A stretch of 40,992 bases of DNA from Candidatus Nealsoniibacteriota bacterium (GTDB taxonomy: Bacteria; Patescibacteriota; Minisyncoccia; Minisyncoccales; PWPS01), in NCBI GenBank assembly GCA_003560095.1, contig PWJI01000050.1, positions 1 through 40,992 of the forward strand, given 5' to 3'. Below the pieces are notes generated by a model that did not search any database, was not told the origin of the DNA, and worked only from the letters and a program-made list of their open reading frames with translations. The translations under genes and the position numbers were made by a program. Position 1 is the first letter of the stretch; every line of letters starts with the position of its first letter. Of the stretch, positions 29,153-37,013 are shown in pieces.

Positions 29153-30022
29153 ATGCATATTCCCGTTTTAAAAGAAGAAGTTTTACAATTTTTAAAACCC
29201 GAGAAAGATCAAAATTTTATTGACTGTACGGCTGGAGAAGGGGGACATGTAGAGGCCATTTTGGAAAAAAATGGACCCAAAGGAAAAGTTCTTGCCATTG
29301 AGTGGGATGAGGAAATTTATGCTCTTTTAAAAGAAAAAGAAAATGAAAACAAGAGAATTGTTGCGGTTAATGATTCTTATACTTTGATAGATGAGATTGT
29401 TAAAGAAAAGAATTTTTTTCCGGTTTCAGGAATTCTTTTTGATCTGGGTTTTTGTAGTTTTCATATCGATGAAAGCAAAAGAGGCTTTTCTTTTATGCGT
29501 GATGAATTTCTTGATATGCGCTACAACAAGAATAATCCGCTTACGGCTTATGAGATTGTAAATAAATATAAAGAAAAAGATATTGCCTATATTTTAAAAA
29601 AATGGGGAGAAGAGGAGTTTGCAGAAGATATAGCAAAAAAAATAGTTCTTTTGAGAGAAAAAAAACCAATAAAGACAACAAAAGATCTTGCCGAAATCAT
29701 TAGAAGTTCACTTTCAAAAAAATCTGTTAAAAAAAAGAGAATAGACGATGTTACGAAAACATTTCAGGCCATAAGAATTGCAGTTAACGGAGAAATACTT
29801 GGGTTTAAGGCGGCACTTCCTCGTGCTCTTGAGGTTTTAGAGAGGGGAGGAAAAATGGTTGTTATTTGTTTTCATGGAGGGGAAGAAAAGGTGTTGCTTG
29901 ATTTTTTTCGAAAAGCAAAAGTTAAGCTTATTACACCAAAACCAATTATTCCAAACAAAAAAGAAATAAATAAAAATATCCGCGCACGGTCGGCAAAATT
30001 ATATGCAGCGGTAAAGAAATAA
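29153..30022 (+). CDS. rsmH: 16S rRNA (cytosine(1402)-N4)-methyltransferase
   Basis: 289 aa. Methylates N4 of C1402 in 16S rRNA (formerly MraW). Family signatures: HIPVLKEEVLQFL, FIDCTAGEGGHVEAIL (SAM site; the usual D-TxGxGGH), ILFDLGFCSFHIDESKRGFSF, LDMRYN, TFQAIRIAVNGE and ARSAKLYA. LGFCSFHID in place of LGVSSxQLD is a slight departure. Follows mraZ by 19 bases, the standard order. Confidence 0.95.
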   Translation: MHIPVLKEEVLQFLKPEKDQNFIDCTAGEGGHVEAILEKNGPKGKVLAIEWDEEIYALLKEKENENKRIVAVNDSYTLIDEIVKEKNFFPVSGILFDLGFCSFHIDESKRGFSFMRDEFLDMRYNKNNPLTAYEIVNKYKEKDIAYILKKWGEEEFAEDIAKKIVLLREKKPIKTTKDLAEIIRSSLSKKSVKKKRIDDVTKTFQAIRIAVNGEILGFKAALPRALEVLERGGKMVVICFHGGEEKVLLDFFRKAKVKLITPKPIIPNKKEINKNIRARSAKLYAAVKK

Positions 30023-30061
30023 TTAAAAAAGTTTAAAAAGTCGTAATTAATAATATTTATC

Positions 30062-30349
30062 ATGAAAACCGTTTTAAAGTTTTCTCATATTTTATTGTCT
30101 TCTCTAGTAGTTGTACTTGCTGTTTTTTGCATTTATCAAATTATTAGCGTAACTCAAGAAAGATATGTTGCGGAAAAAAATCAAAGAAAAGTAAATGCAA
30201 TTGTTAGGGAAAATTATTCCTTTTCTCAAAGCTCTAATAACGAAGTTTCTTTAAGGGATGTTGAAGAGATGGCCCTGGAAAGAGGATTTATTGCCACAGA
30301 AGATGTTGCATATATTAAAGTTTCCGGAACAGAGGTTGTGGCGAGATAG
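30062..30349 (+). CDS. FtsL-like division protein
   Basis: 95 aa. One membrane helix (about 8-28, SHILLSSLVVVLAVFCIYQII) then a short helical segment and a strand-like end (RDVEEMALERGFIATEDVAYIKV). FtsL sequences vary too much for a firm call by eye, but the size, one-pass layout and place between rsmH and ftsI are those of ftsL. FtsL joins FtsB and the septal synthase in the divisome. Confidence 0.75.
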   Translation: MKTVLKFSHILLSSLVVVLAVFCIYQIISVTQERYVAEKNQRKVNAIVRENYSFSQSSNNEVSLRDVEEMALERGFIATEDVAYIKVSGTEVVAR

Positions 30350-30373
30350 TCTTATTAATTTAAAAAGAAAATA

Positions 30374-32053
30374 ATGTGTGATAGGCGCTTGTGGTTTGTT
30401 TTTATTATTTTTTTTATTATAACAGGAGTTATCTCATGGAGACTTTTTGTTTTGCAGGTTGCCGAAGGAGGCTCTTGGAAAGCTCAAGCTAGGGGGCAGC
30501 AAAGTATTTTTGAGCAAGTGCAAGGCGAGAGAGGTTCTATTTATATAACCGGAATTAACGACAATTTGATTCCGGTTGCGGTAAATAAAACCAAACATTA
30601 CGCTTATATTTCTCCTCGTGAACTTAGAGGAAGAGAAGAAAGCAAAGAAGATCTTGCAGTGCTTTTTTCTGATATTTTAGGCATTGAAAAGGAATTTGTA
30701 ATGGAAAGAATAGAAAGAGATAGCAGTTACGAAATTTTAAAGAAAGATTTAGAGGTAGAGGATATTAAAAAAATAAGGGAAAAGTCTGGAATTCATGAAG
30801 GAAGGAAGATTGTTCGTGAATATCCTGAAAATGATTTAGCCGCTCACATTATTGGTTTCTTAGGGGGGCAAGGAAAGGGGCAGTACGGAGTAGAACAATA
30901 CTATAATGAAACTATTGGGGGCAAAGTAGGAATAAGAGAAGGAATAAGGAGTGGATGGGGTTCTTTTATTACTAGTGACTCTACTCAAAGCGGAGACGAT
31001 ATAATTTTGACTATTGATCACAATATTCAATATTTTGTTGAAAGAACTCTCAAAGAAGCAGTAGAAAATTTAAATGGTACGGGAGGAACGGTGATAGTGG
31101 GTGATCCAAGTGATGGAAGAATTATAGCAATGGCCAATTATCCGTCATTTGATGTAAATAACTATTCAAAAGAAGATCAGAGTATTTTTAAAAATTCGGC
31201 AGTGCAAAAAACGTATGAGCCGGGCTCTGTATTTAAGCCAATTACAATGTCTATTGCTCTTGAAAAAGAAGCTGTGAGTCCGGAAGATACATATCAAGAT
31301 ATTGGGAAAAAACAAATTCACGGAAGAGTGATTCGTAACTACGACAGAAGGTCTTACGGCCTTGTAACTATGACCGAAATTCTTGAAAAATCCATAAATA
31401 CAGGAATAGTTTATGTAAAAGATCAAGTAGGTAATGAAACTTTTTTAGAATACTTGTATAGATTCAAATTTTTTGAAAAAACCGGAATTGATCTTCATGG
31501 AGAAATTTATTCTCCAAATAGGTCTTTTCTCGAAGGCCGTGATGCTAATTTTGCAACTGCCTCCTATGGTCACGGAATAGAAATTACCCCTATTCAGCTT
31601 TTTCGTGCTTTTTGCGTTCTTGCAAACGGAGGAGAAATGATTGAACCTTATGTTGTAAAAAAAGAGGAAGAAGAAACTCATTTTAGAGAAAGGGTTATTT
31701 CTCCGCAAGCCGCTTTACTTACGACAGAAATGATGGTTTCTACTATTGAGCAGGGGTTTGGAAGCGAGGCTAACGTTCCCGGATATCATATTGCCGGAAA
31801 AACCGGGACGGCACAAATTCCTTGGTCTAAGCTTGGAATAAATAAGGCGGGTTATTCAAACAAAACCATACAAGGCTTTGTTGGCTATGCTCCGGCTTTT
31901 GATCCACGATTTGTAATGGTTGTTAAAATAGATCAACCCTATACTCGATCTGCGGGAGCATCTGCAGCTCCGGTCTTTAAAAAAATTGCGGAGTATATTT
32001 TTGAATATAAAAAAATACCTCACGATTACATTATACCAACCGAAGAAAACTAA
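30374..32053 (+). CDS. ftsI: septal peptidoglycan transpeptidase (class B PBP)
   Basis: 559 aa. N-terminal membrane helix (about 6-26), dimerisation domain starting at RGSIY (53-57) and a transpeptidase domain. Catalytic motifs are complete: S285-V-F-K288 (S-x-x-K), S340-I-N342 (S-x-N) and K476-T-G (KTG). It cross-links murein at the division site. No PASTA repeats follow. The position after rsmH and an FtsL-like gene supports FtsI rather than an elongation PBP2. Confidence 0.93.
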   Translation: MCDRRLWFVFIIFFIITGVISWRLFVLQVAEGGSWKAQARGQQSIFEQVQGERGSIYITGINDNLIPVAVNKTKHYAYISPRELRGREESKEDLAVLFSDILGIEKEFVMERIERDSSYEILKKDLEVEDIKKIREKSGIHEGRKIVREYPENDLAAHIIGFLGGQGKGQYGVEQYYNETIGGKVGIREGIRSGWGSFITSDSTQSGDDIILTIDHNIQYFVERTLKEAVENLNGTGGTVIVGDPSDGRIIAMANYPSFDVNNYSKEDQSIFKNSAVQKTYEPGSVFKPITMSIALEKEAVSPEDTYQDIGKKQIHGRVIRNYDRRSYGLVTMTEILEKSINTGIVYVKDQVGNETFLEYLYRFKFFEKTGIDLHGEIYSPNRSFLEGRDANFATASYGHGIEITPIQLFRAFCVLANGGEMIEPYVVKKEEEETHFRERVISPQAALLTTEMMVSTIEQGFGSEANVPGYHIAGKTGTAQIPWSKLGINKAGYSNKTIQGFVGYAPAFDPRFVMVVKIDQPYTRSAGASAAPVFKKIAEYIFEYKKIPHDYIIPTEEN

Positions 32054-32056
32054 GAA

Positions 32057-32668
32057 ATGTTTTTAAAGAATAAAAAGTTAATTTTCGTTTCCGGAGATAA
32101 AAGCAAGGATGTTGTTTATTTTCTTGAGTTTGTCTTAAAAAAGGATTTTTCTGTTTTTTCTACTGAAAACATTCCGGGAATTATAGATATTTTTTCGGTC
32201 ATAAGGAGTGATGTTTTGATAATTAAAGACAATAACGAAAATTACGAAAAAATAAAAGAATTTTTAGATCGTTTTTCTTCTTCTATTTTTATAGCTACTG
32301 AAACAGAAAAAAAAGGAAAAATAAAAAAAATACTCCAAGGATCTTTTAAGGAGTTAAGCTTTATCATTGATCTTTCTGTTGCAAAAAAAACAGAAATCGC
32401 AAAAAAGAAAAATATACTTACCTTTGGTGTTAATAAAAAAAGCGCTGATTTTTATATAACAGATATTCACCAAAAAGAAGAGGAGACTAATTTTAAAGTT
32501 AATTATGATTCCAATATTATTCCTTTTTGGTTTCAGAAGAGGTTAAAGAATAAAGAAATATATTCTTTTCTACCTGCGTTATGCGTTGCAAAAGTTTTGG
32601 GACTTAATTTAGCGCAAGTGTCCTTTGAGATAAAAAAAGATCTTGAATTTCTCTTTACGGAAGATTGA
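32057..32668 (+). CDS. Mur-ligase-like protein, probable pseudoenzyme
   Basis: 203 aa. The second half reads like the centre of MurF or related Mur ligases: ILTFGVNKKSADFYITDI (120-137), TNFKVNYDSNIIPFWF, then KNKEIYSFLPALCVAKVLGLNL (about 165-185), where GKHNVYNALAAxAVAxxLG is expected. The first lines follow the ATP-site strand (LIFVSGDKSKD, 8-18), but GSxGKT/S has become GDKSKD. The Mg-binding Glu/His motifs and the C-terminal ligase domain are missing. The frame is open and starts 3 bases after ftsI, so it is maintained rather than decaying. It occupies the place of a mur gene in division clusters. Function unknown. Confidence 0.6.
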   Translation: MFLKNKKLIFVSGDKSKDVVYFLEFVLKKDFSVFSTENIPGIIDIFSVIRSDVLIIKDNNENYEKIKEFLDRFSSSIFIATETEKKGKIKKILQGSFKELSFIIDLSVAKKTEIAKKKNILTFGVNKKSADFYITDIHQKEEETNFKVNYDSNIIPFWFQKRLKNKEIYSFLPALCVAKVLGLNLAQVSFEIKKDLEFLFTED

Positions 32669-32698
32669 AAATTTGCTAATCTGCTTTCTTAAGGAGCG

Positions 32699-32783
32699 TG
32701 TAGCCCATTGTCTAGTGGCTTATAGGACCGTAGTAGGCAAGCACACACTACGGGGTAGACGCCGGGTTTTTACCCCGCATTGA
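32699..32783 (+). pseudogene. tRNA-like remnant with a hairpin insertion
   Basis: TAGCCCATTGTCTAGTGG, then CTTATAGGAC (32701-32728) matches the 5' half of the tRNA-Glu 100 bases downstream, and GACGCCGGGTT (32758-32768) matches its anticodon arm. Between them is a hairpin CCGTAGT/ACTACGG (7-bp stem, 12-base loop) flanked by GAC on both sides. No T arm or pairing acceptor strand follows, so it cannot be a normal tRNA. It could be a degraded duplicate or a structured small RNA. Confidence 0.5.
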
Positions 32784-32797
32784 AATTTTGTGGATAT

Positions 32798-32870
32798 GGC
32801 CCCATCGTCTAGTGGTTTAGGACGCCGGGTTCTCAGTCCGGTAACACGGGTTCGAATCCCGTTGGGGTCA
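32798..32870 (+). tRNA. tRNA-Glu (CTC), CCA not encoded
   Basis: Acceptor GGCCCCA pairs with TGGGGTC with one G-U; D arm GTC/GAC; anticodon stem CCGGG/TCCGG with loop TTCTCAG, anticodon CTC; T arm ACGGG-TTCGAAT-CCCGT; discriminator A32870, followed by CAA, so CCA is added after transcription. Confidence 0.92.
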
Positions 32871-32952
32871 CAATTTATTAATGAAAATCATTTAGTAAAA
32901 ATAGTAAGGTTGGTAGTTTAGCAGAAAGACACTTAATTTAATAAAGCTTAAA

Positions 32953-34065
32953 ATGAAAACATTGTATGGAATAGCCATTCTTTCCGGAACCATAATTGGA
33001 GCCGGATTATTTTCTTTGCCTTATATTACTTCTGTTGTTGGAATTTATGTAATGATTGGTTATCTTGTTTTTTTGGGGGCTGTTTCTCTTTTGGTGCATT
33101 ATTTTTTAGGAGAAGTTGCTCTTAAAACACCTGATTTTTTAAGATTACCAGGGTTTGCAAAACATCACCTCGGGAAAAAAGCTCAAAAATTAGCTTATGC
33201 TTCGGGAATAATGGGTATGCTGGGAGCTGTCTTGGCGTACTTGATATTGGGAGGAGAGTTTTTAACAGCACTTCTTTCTCCTCATATGGGGGGAAATTTA
33301 TTACAGTACACAACTATATACTTTGCTATTTCTTCTGTCTTTATTTATTTTGGAATCAAGGCAATTGCAAAAATAGAGTTTTGGAGTATTATCATTTTTT
33401 TGGGATTACTGGGATTAACATTTATAAACGGATTTGATAAAATTACTTTAGATAATTTAACTTTTTATCACGAGGGTAAGTTTGATATTTTTTTACCATA
33501 CGGAGCTCTTTTATTTGCTCTTTGGGGAGGAGCGCTTATTCCTGAAATAGAAGAAACATTGTCTCCGACAGGAGAGAAGAAAAAACTTTTGAAAATTATT
33601 CCTTTGGGTATTTTTTTAGCAATTTTTATTTCTTTGTTTTTTGTTGTTATTGTTTTTGGTATTACCGGAGAGAACACAACAAGAGAGGCTCTTGTAGGTC
33701 TTGAAAATTATTTGGGTGGAGAGGTTGCTTCTTTAATGCTTGCTTTTGGTCTTTTGGTTGTATTTACCTCTCTTATTACCATTGGGCTTACGGTAAAAAA
33801 AATACTTTGGTATGATTTGAAAATGAAAGAAAAAGCATCTTGGGCTGTAGCTTGTTTTGTGCCCTTTATTCTATTTCTTTTAGGGGTAAAAGATTTTATA
33901 GTTGTTATTGGTATTGTGGGTGCAACGATGATTGCCATAGATGCTATATTGATTCTTTTAATGTACGAAAAAATAAAAGAAAAAAAAGTAAGATTGATCA
34001 CTTATCCTTTAATTTTTCTTTTTGTTTTAGGAATTATTTATGAGGTTGTTTACTTTTTTGTGTAA
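32953..34065 (+). CDS. amino acid permease, aromatic/SLC38-type
   Basis: 370 aa, about eleven membrane helices. The first helix carries LSGTIIGAGLFSLPYIT, the unwound substrate-binding turn of the APC superfamily (hydroxy/aromatic amino acid permease and SLC32/36/38 group). Likely a proton- or sodium-coupled amino acid importer, useful for a cell with reduced biosynthesis; substrate not readable. Its stop overlaps the next start by one base (TAATG). Confidence 0.85.
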   Translation: MKTLYGIAILSGTIIGAGLFSLPYITSVVGIYVMIGYLVFLGAVSLLVHYFLGEVALKTPDFLRLPGFAKHHLGKKAQKLAYASGIMGMLGAVLAYLILGGEFLTALLSPHMGGNLLQYTTIYFAISSVFIYFGIKAIAKIEFWSIIIFLGLLGLTFINGFDKITLDNLTFYHEGKFDIFLPYGALLFALWGGALIPEIEETLSPTGEKKKLLKIIPLGIFLAIFISLFFVVIVFGITGENTTREALVGLENYLGGEVASLMLAFGLLVVFTSLITIGLTVKKILWYDLKMKEKASWAVACFVPFILFLLGVKDFIVVIGIVGATMIAIDAILILLMYEKIKEKKVRLITYPLIFLFVLGIIYEVVYFFV

Positions 34066-35000
34066 TGTTACTTAATACTGTAATTTTTCTTTTTTCTTGT
34101 CTTCTTATCATTGTTTCAAGCAGGGGAATCATTGATGCTCTTCATAGAGTAACTTGTAGACTAGGATGGAAAGAATTTATTGTAGCCTTTTTTACGGCCT
34201 CAATAGGCGCGGTAATTCCGGAGCTTTTTATAGGCATTAGGTCTGCGCTAAAAGGAGTTCCCGAATTAGCGCTCGGGAGTATTATTGGACAAAATATAAT
34301 ACTTCTTACTCTTTCCGTATCTATTTGCACTTTTATCTTAAAAGAAATTGTTGTCCAAAGTAGAACGGTGAGAGCCGGAGCAACCTTTTCTCTTTTTGCC
34401 GTTACTCTTCCTTTTATTCTTCTTTGGAACGGAACACTGACAAGAGTAGATGGAATAATTCTTGTATTGGCGTGTTTTTTGTATGTTTATTGGCTTTTTT
34501 CAAAAGAAGACCATTTTATTAAAAAATATGACAAGACACCCGTTAGATGCTCTCTCTTAAAAGACTTAGCGATTATTTTTTTTGGTTTTCTTCTTGTTGT
34601 GCTTAGTGCAGAAGGAATAATATTTTCGGCCAGCAATATTAGTGAGCATTTAAATATTCCGGTTGCTATTTTCGGTCTTTTCGCTATTGGTCTTGGCGTA
34701 GCTCTTCCGGAAACATTTTTTTCGGTTGCTTTAGCAAAAAAAGGACACTCTTGGATGATTCTGGGAGGTCTCTTGGGAGCGGTTTCAATTTCTTCAACGC
34801 TTGTTTTGGGAATAGTTTCTATTATTAATCCCATTGAAGTTAGTGATTTTTCTTCTTTAAGTATAGCACGCTTTTTTCTTATTTCCGGAGGATTTTTTCT
34901 TTTACTTTTTGTAAGAACAAGCAATAAGATAACGAAAAAAGAAGCGTGGTTTCTTTTAGGGGTATATATATTGTTTCTCTTATTTGAATTTATCTTTTAA
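34065..35000 (+). CDS. CaCA-family cation/calcium exchanger
   Basis: 311 aa with about ten membrane helices in two inverted halves. The two alpha repeats are clear: AVIPELFIGIRSALKGVPELALGSIIGQN (in pieces: VIPELFIGIRSAL, ELALGSIIGQNI) and ALPETFFSVALAKKGHSWMILGGLLGA. The acidic residues of both repeats (PE in each) are kept, but the second repeat lacks the usual GSNIF-type Asn, so cation preference is uncertain. Translationally coupled to the amino acid permease. Confidence 0.85.
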   Translation: MLLNTVIFLFSCLLIIVSSRGIIDALHRVTCRLGWKEFIVAFFTASIGAVIPELFIGIRSALKGVPELALGSIIGQNIILLTLSVSICTFILKEIVVQSRTVRAGATFSLFAVTLPFILLWNGTLTRVDGIILVLACFLYVYWLFSKEDHFIKKYDKTPVRCSLLKDLAIIFFGFLLVVLSAEGIIFSASNISEHLNIPVAIFGLFAIGLGVALPETFFSVALAKKGHSWMILGGLLGAVSISSTLVLGIVSIINPIEVSDFSSLSIARFFLISGGFFLLLFVRTSNKITKKEAWFLLGVYILFLLFEFIF

Positions 35001-35041
35001 CTTGAATTTTTTGATATTCGGTGTTATCATTTAGGGGTATT

Positions 35042-36034
35042 ATGGGTGAAACAGTAATTATTATTATATTAATTTGCGTTCTTTTTATTATTTTGCTTTT
35101 TACCCGTAAAGCAAACTTGGACGTGGAAAGAAGACTTACAGACCTTATTAGTGGCGAATTGAAAGAAATAAGGGGAAATGTAGATAGTAGCTCTAAAAAT
35201 ATGAACGAGCAAATATCTTCCTTTGTCAAAGAAACGGAAAATATAAAAGACAGAATGGAAAAAATGCAAAGCACGGTAAAAGATATTTCTTCTTTTCAAG
35301 AATTTTTTCGTTCTCCAAAAGTTAGAGGGGAGTGGGGAGAGGCGAGTCTAAAGCATTTGCTTCAAGAATATTTCCCCGAAGAGCTTTATGAAACGCAATA
35401 TACATTTGCTTCCGGAGAAAAGGTAGATTCTATCTTAAAGCTTCCCGATAAAAAACTTTTGCCAATCGATTCCAAGTTTCCCTTTGATAATTTTCGTAAA
35501 ATGATAGAAGCAAAGGAAGACGAGAGAGACTTATATCGAAAAAAGTTCTTAGAAGATGTGAAGAAAAGAATTAAAGATATTTCGGAAAAGTACATTATAC
35601 CTTCCGAAAATACAGTTGATTTTGCAGTAATGTATGTTCCTGCTGAAGCTGTTTATTACGAAATAAACATGGCTTCCGATATTGATATTGCTGAATTCGC
35701 TAGATCAAAAAAGGTAATCTTATCTTCTCCCAATACTTTCTATCTAACGCTTAGAGCAATAGAGCAGTGGTTTCGTGATACTCAGATTACCAAAGAGGCT
35801 CACGAGATTATGAATCGATTAAAGAAAATAGAAAAGGACGGAGAAAAATTGACGAATGATTTTAATAAGCTGGGAGTTCATTTAAGTAATGCTAATTCGG
35901 CTTATAAAAATTCAAAGAAGAGAGTTGTTTTGTTTGATAAAAAAGTAAAAGGAATATTAAAAAATAATAGTAAAAATAAAAATCTGCAAAATTCGCAGAA
36001 TAAAATAAATCCTCCGGAAAAGGAAGAAAAATAA
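35042..36034 (+). CDS. rmuC: RmuC family recombination protein
   Basis: 330 aa from the ATG at 35042, which follows AGGGG; an in-frame ATG at 35021 lies before that site. N-terminal membrane helix (about 2-21), coiled coil (about 30-85), and the RmuC domain with its nuclease-like core: GEWGEASLKHLLQEYF, VDSILKLPDKKLLPIDSKFP, FAVMYVPAEAVYYE and LSSPNTFYLTLRAIEQWF. RmuC limits inversions at short inverted repeats in E. coli. That may matter in a genome with palindromes such as those at 8822, but any link is inference. Confidence 0.92.
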   Translation: MGETVIIIILICVLFIILLFTRKANLDVERRLTDLISGELKEIRGNVDSSSKNMNEQISSFVKETENIKDRMEKMQSTVKDISSFQEFFRSPKVRGEWGEASLKHLLQEYFPEELYETQYTFASGEKVDSILKLPDKKLLPIDSKFPFDNFRKMIEAKEDERDLYRKKFLEDVKKRIKDISEKYIIPSENTVDFAVMYVPAEAVYYEINMASDIDIAEFARSKKVILSSPNTFYLTLRAIEQWFRDTQITKEAHEIMNRLKKIEKDGEKLTNDFNKLGVHLSNANSAYKNSKKRVVLFDKKVKGILKNNSKNKNLQNSQNKINPPEKEEK

Positions 36035-36051
36035 CTTTTCCGCAGAAAAAA

Positions 36052-36396
36052 ATGATAGCAGTTATCGAAACAGGGGGGAAGCAATACATAGTTTCTCCCG
36101 GAAAAAAAATAAAAGTAGAAAAGCTGGGCAAAAAAGCCGGAGAAGAAGTTGATTTTGAAAATGTACTTCTTTTGGAAAACGACAAAGAAGAGGTATCTCT
36201 TGGAACTCCTTACTTAGAAGAAGTTGTTGTAAAAGGGGAGGTTTTAGAGGAAGGTTTTGGCGAAAAAAAGATGGTTTTTAAGTATAAGCCTAAAAAGAGA
36301 TATAAAGTAAAAAAAGGCTATAAGCAGCCTTACACAGAAGTGGAAATAAAAGAAATAAAAAAGAAAGCTAAAAAGAGCGAAACAAAAAAGAAATAA
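36052..36396 (+). CDS. rplU: 50S ribosomal protein L21
   Basis: 114 aa. MIAVIETGGKQYIVSPGKKIKVEKL opening, GTPYLEEVVVKGEV and the RNA-binding KYKPKKRYKVKKGYKQPYTEVEI are the L21 pattern; a lysine-rich tail adds about 12 residues. The usual partner rpmA (L27) does not follow: the next gene, recR, is convergent and ends one base away. Confidence 0.96.
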   Translation: MIAVIETGGKQYIVSPGKKIKVEKLGKKAGEEVDFENVLLLENDKEEVSLGTPYLEEVVVKGEVLEEGFGEKKMVFKYKPKKRYKVKKGYKQPYTEVEIKEIKKKAKKSETKKK

Positions 36397-36397
36397 A

Positions 36398-37009
36398 CTA
36401 TTTTCTTCCCTTTAGTGCCGCTAGCAGAGTGCTTTCATCGGCATATTCCAGTTCGCTCCCGGTAGAAAGTCCTCGGCCCAGCCGAGTGCTTTTTATTTTC
36501 ATCTCATTTAGTATTTTTTCAAGATAAATAGCGGTTGCTTCTCCTTCCGGATTTTGATTGGTAGCAATAATAATTTCTTCTGCTTTTGGGAGATTGAATT
36601 TTTTATTATCAACAATTCTTTCTTTTAATTCTTTTGCTCGAATGTTTTTTAAATTTTCTTTTTTTAGCGGAGAGATGTTTCCTCCAAGAATAAAATATAT
36701 TCCTTCATATTCGTTAGCTTTTTCAATCGAGTGAAGATCGGTTTCTTTTTCTACAACGCAAATTATTTTTTTGTTTCTTCTTTCGTCTTTGCATATGGAA
36801 CAAATTCCCTCTTCTTTTTCAAGAGAACGAAAACATATTTTGCATTTGCTGATAGATTTTTTTAATTCTTTTAAGCTATCTATTAAATCGTCAATTTCTT
36901 CTTTTGGAGCATCGAGGCAGTAAAGAGCAAATCTTGTCGCTGTTCTTTTTCCTATGGTGGGAAAACGAGAAAAAAGATGAATTAATTTTTCAACCGGAGG
37001 AGGGTACAT
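36398..37009 (-). CDS. recR: recombination protein RecR
   Basis: 203 aa. Works with RecO (and RecF) to load RecA at gaps. Helix-hairpin-helix region (FSRFPTIGKRTATRFALYCL), a four-cysteine zinc finger (CKICFRS and CSICKD), and a Toprim domain (IICVVEKETDLHSIEKANEYEGIYFILGG, in pieces) with the end TRLGRGLSTGSELEYADESTLLAALKGR. Complete. Downstream of dnaB by 4 bases; its stop faces rplU with one base between and no separate terminator. Confidence 0.96.
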   Translation of the reverse strand: MYPPPVEKLIHLFSRFPTIGKRTATRFALYCLDAPKEEIDDLIDSLKELKKSISKCKICFRSLEKEEGICSICKDERRNKKIICVVEKETDLHSIEKANEYEGIYFILGGNISPLKKENLKNIRAKELKERIVDNKKFNLPKAEEIIIATNQNPEGEATAIYLEKILNEMKIKSTRLGRGLSTGSELEYADESTLLAALKGRK

Positions 37010-37013
37010 TTTT

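Noticed and set aside
32900-32940. D-arm-like sequence (GTAGTTTAGCAGAAAGAC) after tRNA-Glu
   Set aside because: No anticodon arm, T arm or acceptor pairing can be built around it; the likeness is too short.
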